A stretch of DNA of 64,000 nt, from contig QNQO01002091.1 of assembly GCA_003290165.1 (NCBI GenBank), forward strand, positions 83,576-147,575, given 5' to 3'. The position numbers were made by a program, and so were the translations under genes. Within the stretch, counting starts at the first letter, position 1. Every line of letters begins with the position of its first letter. The notes beneath the pieces were generated by a model. It had not been told where the DNA came from. It saw only the letters and a list, made by a program, of their open reading frames with translations, and ran no database searches. Shown here piece by piece: positions 51,954 to 64,000 of this stretch. The DNA is from Berberis thunbergii. Lineage: Eukaryota; Streptophyta; Magnoliopsida; Ranunculales; Berberidaceae.

Positions 51954-52348
51954 GTCTACCAATTATAGCTGAGTTGGTCGGACATCCACTATTCTTGTGA
52001 GAGGTCGCGGGTTTGAAACTGACTAATTAAAATTTTATGAGTTTTCGCCCGATTATAAGGAGTACATGTGTTCCACTATTGATAAGCCTTTAGGTATTGA
52101 ATGCAATTGCTTAGATGGACTAGACCAGAGTGAAGTGAAAGCAAGTCTTCATGCAAGGTGGAGGCGATAGACCGGAGCGAAAGCAAGTCTCCATACGAGT
52201 TGGAGGCGACGAGGATATTAAGTAGCAATAATATTGTAGCTTTGAGCCTGGTTTGATTCACCCTATAAGGTCAGTCATGCAGCCTTCAGGCATGGATTAG
52301 TAAATAAATAAAAATAGTCAACAATCCAATTTAAAAAAAAAAAAAAAA
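51954..52348 (+). mobile_element. tRNA-derived SINE, copy 16
   Basis: Full-length copy with a long A tail, in a short-class unit. Confidence 0.8.
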
Positions 52349-53438
52349 TTTAAAGCTCTAAAACGTGTCCATTATGTAGTTTAATTACGATCTACACTTC
52401 ATATTGCCCGTGCCTACGACATTCGATACTATATATTGTAAGTACTATACTAATGACACCAAGCTATAGGAAAATGCTTCGCAAGGAACTTTACATTCTT
52501 CAAAATACTAATTTTGAACTAAATGGAGTCATGAGCACACCTCCCAGTAACCCATAAATAGTTTGCTTAGTTGAGATATCTCACAGACTAGAACGCATCG
52601 TTCCAACCTTGGCATTTGTTTACTGCTGAACCCATAAATTAGATGAATTGGGTAAGGAACTGATTTCAGCAGAGCATGTCCAAGCAATGATTTCAGTAGG
52701 CGGTGTTCTTTCAAGGCTTTCTATGACTAATAAAATATTCATGATAATCAATAGAAATCTATAAGAATCCTTTAAAATTCATCAAAATTCAATCATTTAA
52801 AATCCATAATAAACTATGTGGATTCCGTAAAATCCATTAAAATCCTTTGAAATTCTTTAAAATCCCGTGAGAACTTAAGAATTTGGTTTCATCTAAGTTT
52901 GTATTTATCATATGTATTTTGACATGTATTGTTTGTACCATTTTTTACATAACGATGTAAGAAAACTTTGTAACTTTCTTATTAGATTTATTTATGTGGC
53001 CATTGACACTATTTTATCAATATTTGCTTAAAAAATGATGAGTCTATGTAGTAGATGGATTTAATAAGTTGGGGCCAAATTTGATCTCCATTAGTAGCTA
53101 ATCTCAACAACATTTTGGACATGCATGACAAAAAAAAAGAAGTTTAGGAAGTTGAATGTTGATATTTCCATAAATTAATTTCAAAATCTTGTTAGGAAGA
53201 ACCCAAGTACACATGGGACAACTAGTAATTAATTTGCAATATTTTGATAAATATTATACTTTGATTTGGTTTTAACTGCAATAGTTATTTTAGGCAAGTT
53301 GTTTCATGCCAATTATTGATGGTAATAATCCATCTCAGGCTCCTAAACATTATAAATAGCTAAGACATTTGCAATCTCTACATCACAATTTCACAACCCA
53401 AGATAGATTGTATCCTTGTTCTAAGTTGTGCGTACATT

Positions 53439-53798
53439 ATGACTAAGTTTTCCTTCACCCACATTTTTCTTCTTGTTGTCATCGTTTTCTCAGGTTTGTC
53501 ATTTTTTGTGTAGCCTAAGATTTATGAATATTTAGTTGATATTAAAAGTTTTTGATACCCCGAAAATATCGAAAATGGGCTTTGATGATGAGTTTTTGAT
53601 ACGTATTTGTTTACTGATCCATTGTGCAGTTGGAACAATGGCACAGAAACGATGCCAAGAGACATTACATAGGATTGGTTGTGAACTCTCCCATTGCCGT
53701 CAAGAGTGCTATCAAAACACGGGTTAGGAGGCCAAGGTGTATGTACCTATAACGGTGCAGCTCAGACTTACGCGTGTGTTTGTATCTATAATTGTTAA
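53439..53798 (+). pseudogene. defensin-like gene copy 17, single frameshift
   Basis: Exon 1 (53439-53493) is intact. Exon 2, from 53630, has four instead of five A in CTATCAAAAACAC, giving a stop after CYQNTG and losing four of the eight cysteines. Possibly a homopolymer miscall. Confidence 0.8.
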
Positions 53799-54342
53799 CT
53801 ATGTTATACCTATAATTGTGTTTTATGTTGGCTCAAGTTTCATTAATAAAGAATTAGCACATTATTGAAATAATAAAATTGTATTTTATTCTATTTATCT
53901 TGAAGTAACATTTTAAATTTCACACATTAGAAATTTCACGTACATAATATTTTGTATGAAATGCACACAATGAAAATTGTTTGTATGTCTCGTTTGGTGA
54001 AACATATGGTGTGTTTGATTGAAAGAAAAAAGATGATAATAATATAGAAGAAGACTTGTGAAAATAACAAGAGAAAGCATGGTGGGTGACAACAAAAAAA
54101 TATCGAGAGGGAAGGTAGAACTTGAAGTTGATCATAACTTCATGAAGAAAAAAAAAAAAAAATCTTTGGCATACTTACCCAGCGCTTTTTTATTTTTCTA
54201 TAAAATAATCAAAACTTTCTACCCTAAAGATATAATGGTCAATATATTCATGTCAACCATTTGCAAACCACATTCAAAGACACATTGTTTTATAAATTTT
54301 AACCTTCTACTACTTTTTCTTAAAAAACTACTCTAAAACGTG

Positions 54343-54698
54343 GTCTACCAATTATAGCTGAGTTGGTCGGACATCCACTATTCTTGTGAGAGGTCGCGGG
54401 TTTGAAACTGACTAATTAGAATTTTATGAGTTTTCGCCCGATTATAAGGAGCACATGTGTTCCACTATTGATAAACCTTTAGGTATTGAATGCAAATGCT
54501 TAGATGGACTAGACCAGAGTGAAGTGAAAGCAAGTCTCCATACGAGTTGGAGGCGACGAGGATATTAAGTAGCAATAATATTGTAGCTTTTGAGCCTGGT
54601 TTGATTCACCCTATAAGGTCAGTCATGCAGCCTTCGGGCATGGATTAGTAAATAAATAAAAATGGTCAACAACCCAATTTAAAAAAAAAATTAAAAAA
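54343..54698 (+). mobile_element. tRNA-derived SINE, copy 17, 42-bp internal deletion
   Basis: Deletion class of copies 6, 11, 13 and 18, in a long-class context. Confidence 0.8.
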
Positions 54699-56136
54699 TT
54701 AAAAGCTCTAAAACACGTCCATTAAGCAGTTTAATTACGATCTACACTTCATATTGCCCGTGCCTACGACATTCGATACTATATATTGTAAATACTATAC
54801 TAATGACACCAAGCTATAGGAAAATGCTTCGCAAGGAACTCCTCAAATGACAGTGTGATCATTAGGATGTTTGTGTTCGCATGTTCATGGATTTGATACT
54901 TCTATGAAAAATGTCTAACCATAAAATGTCCCTAAATCAGGATCATCAAATGATGGATCTGCTACTAGTGCTTCTGGCTGGTACTGATGGATCTGGTTCT
55001 TCTACTACATCAGGAACATAGTGAACAGCTTAGCCTGTAGGATTTACTGGATCAACTGCATATGCTATAGAATTTGCAACTAAAGCTGGGTGTAATGTTG
55101 AAATATTTTAATCTCAAAATATTCTAGTTAATTCAATGAAATAAAAACCAAGATTTTTTTAGGACTAAATTTAATTCCTTCATCTTTACATTCTTCAAAA
55201 TACTAATTTTGAACTAAATGGAGTCATGAACACACCTCCCAGTAACCCATAAATAGTTTGCTTAGTTGAGATATCTCACAGACTAGAACGCATCGTTCCA
55301 ACCTTGGCATTTGTTTACTGCTGAACCCATAAATTAGATGAATTGGGTAAGGAACTGATTTCAGCAAAGCAAGTCCAAGCAATGATTTCAGTAGGCGGTG
55401 TTCTTTCAAGGCTTTCTATGACTAATAAAAAATTCATGATAATCCATAGAAATCTATAAGAATCCTTTAAAATTCATCAAAATTCAATCATTTAAAATCC
55501 ATAATAAACTATGTGGATTCCGTAAAATCCATTAAAATCCTTTGAAATTCTTTAAAATCCTGTGAGAACTTAAGAATTACGTTTCATCTAAGTTTGTATT
55601 TATCATATGTATTTTGACATGTATTGTTTGTACCATTTTTTACATAACGATGTAAGAAAACTTTGTAACTTTTTTATTAGATTTATTTTATGTGGCCATT
55701 GACACTATTTTATCAATATTTGCTTAAAAAATGATGAGTCTATGTAGTAGATGGATTTAATAAGTTGGGGCCAAATTTGATCTCCATTAGTAGCTAATCT
55801 CAACAACATTTTGGACATGCATGACAAAAAAAAAAGAAGTTTAGGAAGTTGAATGTTGATATTTCCATAAATTAATTTCAAAATCTTGTTAGGAAGAACC
55901 CAAGTACACATGGGACAACTAGTAATTAATTTGCAATATTTTGATAAATATTATACTTTGATTTGGTTTTAACTGCAATAGTTATTTTAGGCAAGTTGTT
56001 TCATGCCAATTATTGATGGCAATAATCCATCTCAGGCTCCTAAACATTATAAATAGCTAAGACATTTGCAATCTCTACATGAGAATTTCACAAACCCAAG
56101 ATAGATTGTATCCTTGTTCTAAGTTGTGCGTACATT

Positions 56137-56497
56137 ATGACTTAGTTTTCCTTCACCCACATTTTTCTTCTTGTTGTCATCGTTTTCTCAGGTTTGTCAT
56201 TTTTTGTGTAGCCTAAGATTTATGAATATTTAGTTGATATTAAAAGTTTTTGATACCCCGAAAATATCGAAAATGGGCTTTGATGATGAGTTTTTGATAC
56301 GTATTTGTTTACTGATCCATTGTGCAGTTGGAACAATGGCACAGAAACGATGCCAAGAGACATTACATAGGATTGGTTGTGAACTCTCCCATTGCCGTCA
56401 AGAGTGCTATCAAAAACACGGGTTAGGAGGCCAAGGTGTATGTACCTATAACGGTGCAGCTCAGACTTACGCGTGTGTTTGTATCTATAATTGTTAA
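56137..56497 (+). pseudogene. defensin-like gene copy 18, nonsense codon 3
   Basis: Codon 3 is TAG instead of AAG (ATGACTTAGTTTTCC). The rest of exon 1 and all of exon 2 (56328-56497) match the intact copies. This is a base substitution rather than an indel, so it is the most credible real inactivating mutation in the array. Confidence 0.85.
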
Positions 56498-57042
56498 CTA
56501 TGTTATACCTATAATTGTGTTTTATGTTGGCTCAAGTTTCATTAATAAAGAATTAGCACATTATTGAAATAATAAAATTGTATTTTATTCTATTTATCTT
56601 GAAGTAACATTTTAAATTTCACACATTAGAAATTTCACGTACATAATATTTTGTATGAAATGCACACAATGAAAATTGTTTGTATGTCTCGTTTGGTGAA
56701 ACATATGGTGTGTTTGATTGAAAGAAAAAAGATGATAATAATATAGAAGAAGACTTGTGAAAATAACAAGAGAAAGCATGGTGGGTGACAACAAAAAAAT
56801 ATCGAGAGGGAAGGTAGAACTTGAAGTTGATCATAACTTCATGAAGAAAAAAAAAAAAAAAATCTTTGGCATACTTACCCAGCGCTTTTTTATTTTTCTA
56901 TAAAATAATCAAAACTTTCTACCCTAAAGATATAATGGTCAATATATTCATGTCAACCATTTGCAAACCACATTCAAAGACACATTGTTTTATAAATTTT
57001 AACCTTCTACTACTTTATCTTAAAAAACTACTCTAAAACGTG

Positions 57043-57399
57043 GTCTACCAATTATAGCTGAGTTGGTCGGACATCCACTATTCTTGTGAGAGGTCGCGGG
57101 TTTGAAACTGACTAATTAGAATTTTATGAGTTTTCGCCCGATTATAAGGAGCACATGTGTTCCACTATTGATAAGCCTTTAGGTATTTGAATGCAAATGC
57201 TTAGATGGACTAGACCAGAGTGAAGTGAAAGCAAGTCTCCATACGAGTTGGAGGCGACGGAGGATATTAAGTAGCAATAATATTGTAGCTTTTGAGCCTG
57301 GTTTGATTCACCCTATAAGGTCAGTCATGCAGCCTTCGGGCATGGATTAGTAAATAAATAAAAATGGTCAACAACCCAATTTAAAAAAAAATTAAAAAA
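57043..57399 (+). mobile_element. tRNA-derived SINE, copy 18, 42-bp internal deletion
   Basis: Same deletion class as copy 17 immediately upstream. The two units are near-identical neighbours. Confidence 0.8.
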
Positions 57400-58842
57400 T
57401 TAAAAAGCTCTAAAACACGTCCATTATGCAGTTTAATTACGATCTACACTTCATATTGCCCGTGCCTACGACATTCGATACTATATATTGTAAATACTAT
57501 ACTAATGACACCAAGCTATAGGAAAATGCTTCGCAAGGAACTCCTCAAATGACAGTGTGATCATTATGATGTTTGTGTTCGCATGTTCATGGATTTGATA
57601 CTTCTATGAAAAATGTCTAACCATAAAATGTCCCTAAATCAGGATCATCAAATGATGGATCTGCTACTAGTGCTTCTGGCTGGTACTGATGGATCTGGTT
57701 CTTCTACTACATCAGGAACATAGTGAACAGCTTAGCCTGTAGGATTTACTGGATCAACTGCATATGCTATAGAATTTGCAACTAAAGCTGGGTGTAATGT
57801 TGAAATATTTTAATCTCAAAATATTCTAGTTAATTCAATGAAATAAAAACCAAGATTTTTTTTAGGACTAAATTTAATTCCTTCATCTTTACATTCTTCA
57901 AAAATACTAATTTGAACTAAATGGAGTCATGAACACACCTCCCAGTAACCATAAATAGTTTGCTTAGTTGAGATATCTCACAGACTAGAACGCATCGTTC
58001 CAACCTTGGCATTTGTTTACTGCTGAACCCATAAATTAGATGAATTGGGTAAGGAACTGATTTCAGCATAGCAAGTCCAAGCAATGATTTCAGTAGGCGG
58101 TGTTCTTTCAAGGCTTTCTATGACTAATAAAAAAATTCATGATAAATCCATAGAAATCTATAAGAATCCTTTTAAAATTCATCAAAATTCAATCATTTAA
58201 AATCCATAATAAACTATGTGGATTCCGTAAAATCCATTAAAATCCTTTGAAATTCTTTAAAATCCTGTGAGAACTTAAGAATTACGTTTCATCTAAGTTT
58301 GTATTTATCATATGTATTTTGATATGTATTGTTTGTACCATTTTTTACATAACGATGTAAGAAAACTTTGTAACTTTTTTATTAGATTTATTTTATGTGG
58401 CCATTGACACTATTTTATCAATATTTGCTTAAAAAATGATGAGTCTATGTAGTAGATGGATTTAATAAGTAGGGACCAAATTTGATCTCCATTAGTAGCT
58501 AATCTCAACAACATTTTGGACATGCATGACAAAAAAAAAAAGAAGTTTAGGAAGTTGAATGTTGATATTTCCATAAATTAATTTCAAAATCTTGTTAGGA
58601 AGAACCCAAGTACACATGGGACAACTAGTAATTAATTTGCAATATTTTGATAAATATTATACTTTGATTTGGTTTTAACTGCAATAGTTATTTTAGGCAA
58701 AGTTGTTTCATGCCAATTATTGATGGTAATAATCCATCTCAGGCTCCTAAACATTATAAATAGCTAAGACATTTGCAATCTCTACATCACAATTTCACAA
58801 ACCCAAGATAGATTGTATCCTTGTTCTAAGTTGTGCGTACAT

Positions 58843-59250
58843 ATGACTAAGTTTTCCTTCACCCACATTTTTCTTCTTGTTGTCATCGTTTCTCCAGGTT
58901 TGTCATTTTTTGTGTAGCCTAAGATTTATGAATATTTAGTTGATATTAAAAGTTTTTGATACCCCGAAATATCGAAAATGGGCTTTGATGATGAGTTTTT
59001 GATACGTATTTGTTTACTGATCCATTGTGCAGTTGGAACAATGGCACAGAAACGATGCCAAGAGACATTACATAGGATTGGTTGTGAACTCTCCCATTGC
59101 CGTCAAGAGTGCTATCAAAAACACGGGTTAGGAGGCCAAGGTGTATGTACCTATAACGGTGCAGCTCAGACTTACGCGTGTGTTGTATCTATAATTGTTA
59201 ACTATGTTATACCTATAATTGTGTTTTATGTTGGCTTCAAGTTTCATTAA
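58843..59250 (+). pseudogene. defensin-like gene copy 19, altered C-terminus
   Basis: Exon 1 (58843-58897) has a T loss and C gain near the donor (CGTTTCTCCAG) that keep the frame. Exon 2 starts at 59033 and loses a T in GTGTGTTTGTATC, so after the sixth cysteine the frame runs on for about 20 additional residues to 59250. The last two cysteines are lost, and the fold is unlikely to form. Confidence 0.75.
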
Positions 59251-59752
59251 TAAAGAATTAGGCACATTATTGAAATAATAAAATTGTATTTTATTCTATT
59301 TATTCTTGAAGTAACATTTTAAATTTCACACATTAGAAATTTCACGTACATAATATTTTGTATGAAATGCACACAATGAAAATTGTTTGTATGTCTCGTT
59401 GGGTGAAACATATGGTGTGTTTGATTGAAAGAAAAAAGATGTTAATAATATAGAAGAAGACTTGTGAAAATAACAAGAGAAAGCATGGTGGGTGACAACA
59501 AAAAATATCGAGAGGGAAGGGTAGAACTTGAAGTTGATCATAACTTCATGAAGAAAAAAAAAAAAAAAAAATCTTTGGCATACTTACCCAGCGCTTTTTT
59601 ATTTTTCTATAAAATAATCAAAAACTTTCTACCCTAAAGATATAATGGTCAATATATTCATGTCAACCATTTGCAAACCACATTCAAAGACACATTGTTT
59701 TATAAATTTTAACCTTCTACTACTTTATCTTAAAAAACTACTCTAAAACGTG

Positions 59753-60152
59753 GTCTACCATTATAGCTGAGTTGGTCGGACATCCACTATTCTTGTGAGA
59801 GGTCGCGGGTTTGAAACTGACTAATTAGAATTTTATGAGTTTTCGGCCCGATTATAAGGGAGCACATGTGTTCCACTATTGATAAACCTTTAGGTATTGA
59901 ATGCAATTGCTTAGATGGACTAGACCAGAGTGAAGTGAAAGCAAGTCTTCATGCAAGGTGGAGGCGATAAGACCGGAGCAAAAGCAAGTCTCCATACAAG
60001 TTGGAGGCGACGACGATACTAAGTAGCCAATAATATTGTAGCTTTTGAGCCTGGTTTGAATTCACCCTATAAGGTCAGTCATGCAGCCTTCGGGCATGGA
60101 TTAGTAAATAAATAAAAATGGTCAACAACACAATTTAAAAAGCAAATAAAAA
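59753..60152 (+). mobile_element. tRNA-derived SINE, copy 19
   Basis: Tail AAAAAGCAAATAAAAA as in copy 14, and GACGACGATACTAAG as in copies 12 and 14. Confidence 0.8.
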
Positions 60153-61589
60153 TTTAAAGCTCTAAAGCGCGTCCATTATGCAGTTTAATTACGATCTACA
60201 CTTCATATTGCCCGTGCCTACGACATTCGATACTATATATTGTAAAATACTATACTAATGACACCAAGCTATAGGAAAATGCTTCGCAAGGAACTCCTCA
60301 AATGACAGTGTGATCATTAGGATGTTTGTGTTCGCATGTTCGTGATTTGATACTTCTATGAAAAATGTCTAACCATAAAATGTCCCTAAATCAGGATCAT
60401 CAAATGATGGATCTTCTACTAGTGCTTCTGGCTGGTACTGATGGATCTGGTTCTTCAACTACATCAGGAACATAGTGAACAGCTTAGCCTGTAGGATTTA
60501 CTGGATCAACTGCCTATGCTGTAGAATTTTCCACTAAAGCTGGGTGTAATGTTGAAATATTTTATCTCAAAATATTCTAGTTAATTCAATGAAATAAAAA
60601 CCAAGATTTTTTTAGGACTAAATTTAATTCCTTCATCTTTACATTCTTCATAATACTATTTTGAACTAAATGGAGTCATGAACACACCTCTCAGTAACCC
60701 ATAATAGTTGCTTAGTGAGATATCTCACAGACTAGAACGCATCGTTCCAACCTTGGCAGTTTGTTTACTGCTGAACCCATAAATTAGATGAATTGGTAAG
60801 GAATGATTTCAGCAGAGCAAGTCCAAGCAATGATTTCAATAGGCGGTGTTCTTTCAAGGCTTTCTATGACTAATAAAAAATTCATGATAATCCATAGAAA
60901 TTAAATCTATAAGAATCCTTTAAAATTCATCAAAATTCAATCATTTAAAATCCATAATAAACTATTTGGATTCCGTAAAATCCATTAAAATCCTTTGAAA
61001 TTCTTTAAAATCCTGTGAGAACTTAAGAATTAGGTTTCATCTAAGTTTGTATTTTATCATATGTATTTTGACATGTATTGTTTGTACCATTTTTTATATA
61101 ACGATGTAAGAAAACTTTTTAACTTTTTATTGGATTTATTTTATGTGGCCATTGACACTATTTTATCAATATTTGCTTAAAAAATGATGAGTCTATGTAG
61201 TAGATGGATTTAATAAGTTGGGGCCAAATTTGATCTCCATTAGTAGCTAATCTCAACAACATTTTGGACATGCATGACAAAAAAAAAAGAAGATTAGGAA
61301 GTTGAATGTTGATATTTCCATAAATTAATTTCAAAATCTTGTTAGGAAGAACCCAAGTACACATGGGACAACTAGTAGTTAATTTGCAATATTTTGATAA
61401 ATATTATACTTTGATTTGGTTTTAACTGCAATAGTTATTTTTAGGCAAGTTGTTTCATGCCAATTATTGATGGTAATAATCCATCTCAGGTTCCTAAACA
61501 TTATAAATAGCTAAGACATTTGCAATCTCTACATCACAATTTCACAAACCCAGATAGATTGTATCCTTGTTCTAAGTTGTGCGTACATT

Positions 61590-61950
61590 ATGACTAAGTT
61601 TTGCTTCACCACCATTTTTCTTCTTGTTGTCATCGTTTTCTCAGGTTTGTCATTTTTTGTGTAGCCTAAGATTTATGAATATTTAGTTGATATTAAAAGT
61701 TTTTGATACCCCGAATATTCAGAAATGGGCTTTGATGATGAGTTTTTGATACGTATTTGTTTACTGATCCATTGTGCAGTTGGAACAATGGCACAGAAAC
61801 GATGCCAAGAGACATATACATAGGATTGGTTGTGAACTCTCCCATTGCCGTCAAGAGTGCTACCAAAAACACGGGTTAGGAGGCCAAGGTGTATGTACCT
61901 ATAACGGTGCAGCTCAGACTTACGCGTGTGTTTGTATCTATAATTGTTAA
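61590..61950 (+). pseudogene. defensin-like gene copy 20, early stop in exon 2
   Basis: Exon 1 (61590-61644) is open with Ser5Cys and a His-to-Thr change from a balanced indel pair. Exon 2, from 61780, has an inserted A in GAGACATATACATAG, giving a stop three codons later. Confidence 0.85.
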
Positions 61951-62491
61951 CTATGTCGTATACCTATAATTGTGTTTTATGTTGGCTCAAGTTTCATTAA
62001 TAAAGAATTAGCACATTATTGAAATAAAAAAATTGTATTTTATTCTATTTATCTTGAAGTAACATTTTAAATTTCACAAATTAGAAATCTCACGTACATA
62101 ATATTTTGTATGAAATGCACACAATGAAAAATTGTTTGTATGTCTCGTTTGGTGAAACATATGGTGTGTTTGATTGAAAGAAAAAAGATGATAATAATAT
62201 AGAAGAAGACTTGTGAAAATAACAAGAATGCATGGTGGGTGACAAAAAAAAAATATCGAGGGAAGGTAAACTTGAAGTTGATCATAACTTCATGAAGAAA
62301 AAGAAAAAAAAATCTTTGCATACTTACCCAACACTTTTTAATTTTTTCTATAAAACAATCAAAACTTTATACCCTAAAGATATAATGGTCAATATATTCA
62401 TGTCAACCATTTGCAAACCACATTCAAAGACACATTGTTTATAAATTTTAACCTTCTACTACTTTATCTTAAAAAACTACTCTAAAACGTG

Positions 62492-62509
62492 GTCTACCAA
62501 TTATAGCTG
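62492..62509 (+). mobile_element. SINE stub, copy 20 (deleted)
   Basis: Identical deletion joint to that at 49963 (TTATAGCTGGATCAACTGCC), so the two units descend from one deleted ancestor. Confidence 0.8.
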
Positions 62510-63592
62510 GATCAACTGCCTATGCTATAGAATTTGCAACTAAAGCTGGGTGTAATGTTGAAATATTTTAATCTCAAAATATTGTAGTTAATTCAATGAA
62601 ATAAAACCAAGATTTTTTTTAGGACTAAATTTAATTCCTTCATCTTTACATTCTTCAAAATATTAATTTTGAACTAAATGGAGTCATGAACACACCTCTC
62701 AGTAACCCATAAATAGTTTGCTTAGTTGAGATATCTCACAGACTAGAACGCATCGTTCCAACCTTGGCATTTGTTTACTGCTGAACCCATAAATTAGATG
62801 AATTGGGTAGGAACTGATTTCAGCAGAGCAAGTCCAAGCAATGATTTCAGTAGGCGGTGTTCTTTCAAGGCTTTCTATGACTAATAAAAAATTTATGATA
62901 ATCCATGGAAATCTATAAGAAACCTTTAAAATTCATCAAAATTCAATCATTTAAAATCCATAATACACTATGTGGATTCCGTAAAATCCATTAAAATCCT
63001 TTGAAGTTTTTTAAAATCTGTGAGAACTTAAGAATTAGGTTTCATCTAAGTTTGTATTTATCATATGTATTTTGACATGTATTGTTTGTACCATTTTTTA
63101 CATAACGATGTAAGAAAACTTTGTAACTTTTTTATTAAATTTATTTTATGTGGCCATGACACTATTTTATCAATATTTGCTTAAAAAATGATGAGTCTAT
63201 GTAGTAGATGGATTTAATAAGTTGGGGCCAAATTTAATCTCCCATTAGTAGCTAATCTAAACAACATTTTGGACATGCATGACAAAAAAAAAAGTTTAGG
63301 AAGTTGAATGGTTATATTTCCATAAATTAATTTCAAAATCTTGTTAGGAAGAACCCAAGTACACATGGGACAGCTAGTATATTAATTTGCAATATTTTGA
63401 TAAATATTATAATTTGATTTGGTTTTAACTGCAATAGTTATTTTAGCAAGTTGTTTCATGCCAATTATTGATGGTAATAAATCCATCTCAGGTTCCTAAA
63501 CATTATAAATAGCTAAGACATTTGCAATCTCTACATCACAATTTCACAAACCCAAGATAGATTGTATCCTTGTTCTAAGTTGTGCGTACATT

Positions 63593-63954
63593 ATGACTAA
63601 GTTTTGCTTCACCCACATTTTTCTTTTGTTGTCATCGTTTTCTCAGGTTTGTCATTTTTGTGTAGCTAAGATTTATGAATATTTAGTTGATATTAAAAGT
63701 TTTGATACCCCGAAAATATCGGAAATGGGCTTTGATGATGAGCTTTTGATACGTATTTGTTTACTGATCCATTGTGCAGTTGGAACAATGGCACGAAACG
63801 ATGCAAGAGACATTACATAGGATTGGTTGTGAACTCTCCCATTGCCGTCAAGAGTGCTTACCAATAAAACACGGGTTAGGAGGCAAGGTGTATGTACCTA
63901 TAACGCGTGCAGCTCAGACTTACGCGTGTGTTTTGATCACTATTAATTTGTTAA
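63593..63954 (+). pseudogene. defensin-like gene copy 21, frameshifted
   Basis: Exon 1 carries Ser5Cys and loses a C in TTTTTCTTCTTG. Exon 2 loses bases at GGCACAGAAACG and GATGCCAAG and has further indels. The unit is cut at the window end. Confidence 0.85.
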
Positions 63955-64000
63955 CTAGTTATAACTATAATTGTGTTTATATGTTGGCTCAAGTTTCATT

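Larger units (their letters stand above)
13117..64000 (+). repeat. head-to-tail tandem array of a 2.0-2.75-kb unit, 21 units
   Basis: Taking the end of each SINE poly(A) as the unit end, borders fall at about 13117, 15774, 18369, 20548, 22918, 25295, 27615, 30341, 32729, 35107, 37491, 39833, 42537, 44872, 47597, 49964, 52349, 54699, 57400, 60153 and 62510. The last unit is cut by the window edge. Each unit contains, in order, a fragment of the unrecognised minus-strand gene, a PPR C-terminal remnant, AAAATCC-rich sequence, a promoter, one defensin-like gene and a SINE. Distances between successive gene starts are 2620, 2254, 2216, 2378, 2376, 2661, 2389, 2406, 2353, 2388, 2674, 2371, 2676, 2740, 2011, 2387, 2698, 2706, 2747 and 2003. 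Short units lack about 300 bases after CGCAAGGAACT. The 2.0-kb units lack the SINE and adjoining bases. Confidence 0.95.

Noticed and set aside
13117..64000. Centromeric or other satellite array
   Set aside because: The unit is over 2 kb, has a spliced gene with promoter and a SINE, and is much longer than typical plant centromeric satellites of 150-200 bases.

Overview
This is nuclear DNA from a flowering plant, most likely a eudicot. It is AT-rich, with a hAT-type DNA transposon, fragments of a COP9 signalosome gene and a PPR gene, MITE-like sequences, a tRNA-derived SINE, and a large tandem array of small secreted cysteine-rich peptide genes. The species cannot be fixed from the sequence alone.

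Left flank (1-13.1 kb). Bases 1-1559 hold the 3' part of a hAT transposase gene, broken by one in-frame stop. Its element-end region (about 1845-1950) carries GTGTCC repeats. Bases 2.1-4.6 kb are mostly unassigned. Bases 4662-5493 (minus strand) carry only the first two coding exons of COP9 signalosome subunit 7. A 192-bp inverted-repeat MITE with a 19-C run follows (5844-6035), then a 1.37-kb direct tandem duplication (6058-8785). Bases 8.8-10.6 kb contain AAAATCC-rich sequences in inverted orientation around a decayed PPR gene fragment. Two further relics, an unrecognised minus-strand gene fragment (12.14-12.61 kb) and a second PPR fragment (12.66-13.12 kb), are the apparent source material of the array unit.

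Tandem array (13.1 kb to the window end). Twenty-one units of about 2.0-2.75 kb lie head to tail. Each carries, in order: a piece of the unrecognised minus-strand gene, the C-terminal end of the PPR fragment, AAAATCC-rich MITE sequence, a promoter with a TATA box, a two-exon gene for a 74-residue defensin-like (DEFL/LCR) peptide, and normally one SINE. Eight copies have an intact two-exon reading frame. All eight encode the same mature 51-residue, eight-cysteine peptide, and one has a Ser5Cys change in the signal peptide. The other thirteen are disrupted, mostly by single-base indels. The indels are dense and patchy (especially 15-21 kb), so part of the apparent decay may be uncorrected long-read sequence error.

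Reading of the whole. A locus that already held a SINE and gene debris was amplified together with a defensin-like gene, then reshaped by deletions into several unit-length classes and by a 4.75-kb higher-order duplication. The result is many near-identical copies of one secreted peptide gene, with its own promoter, in one block that runs off the right edge of the window.
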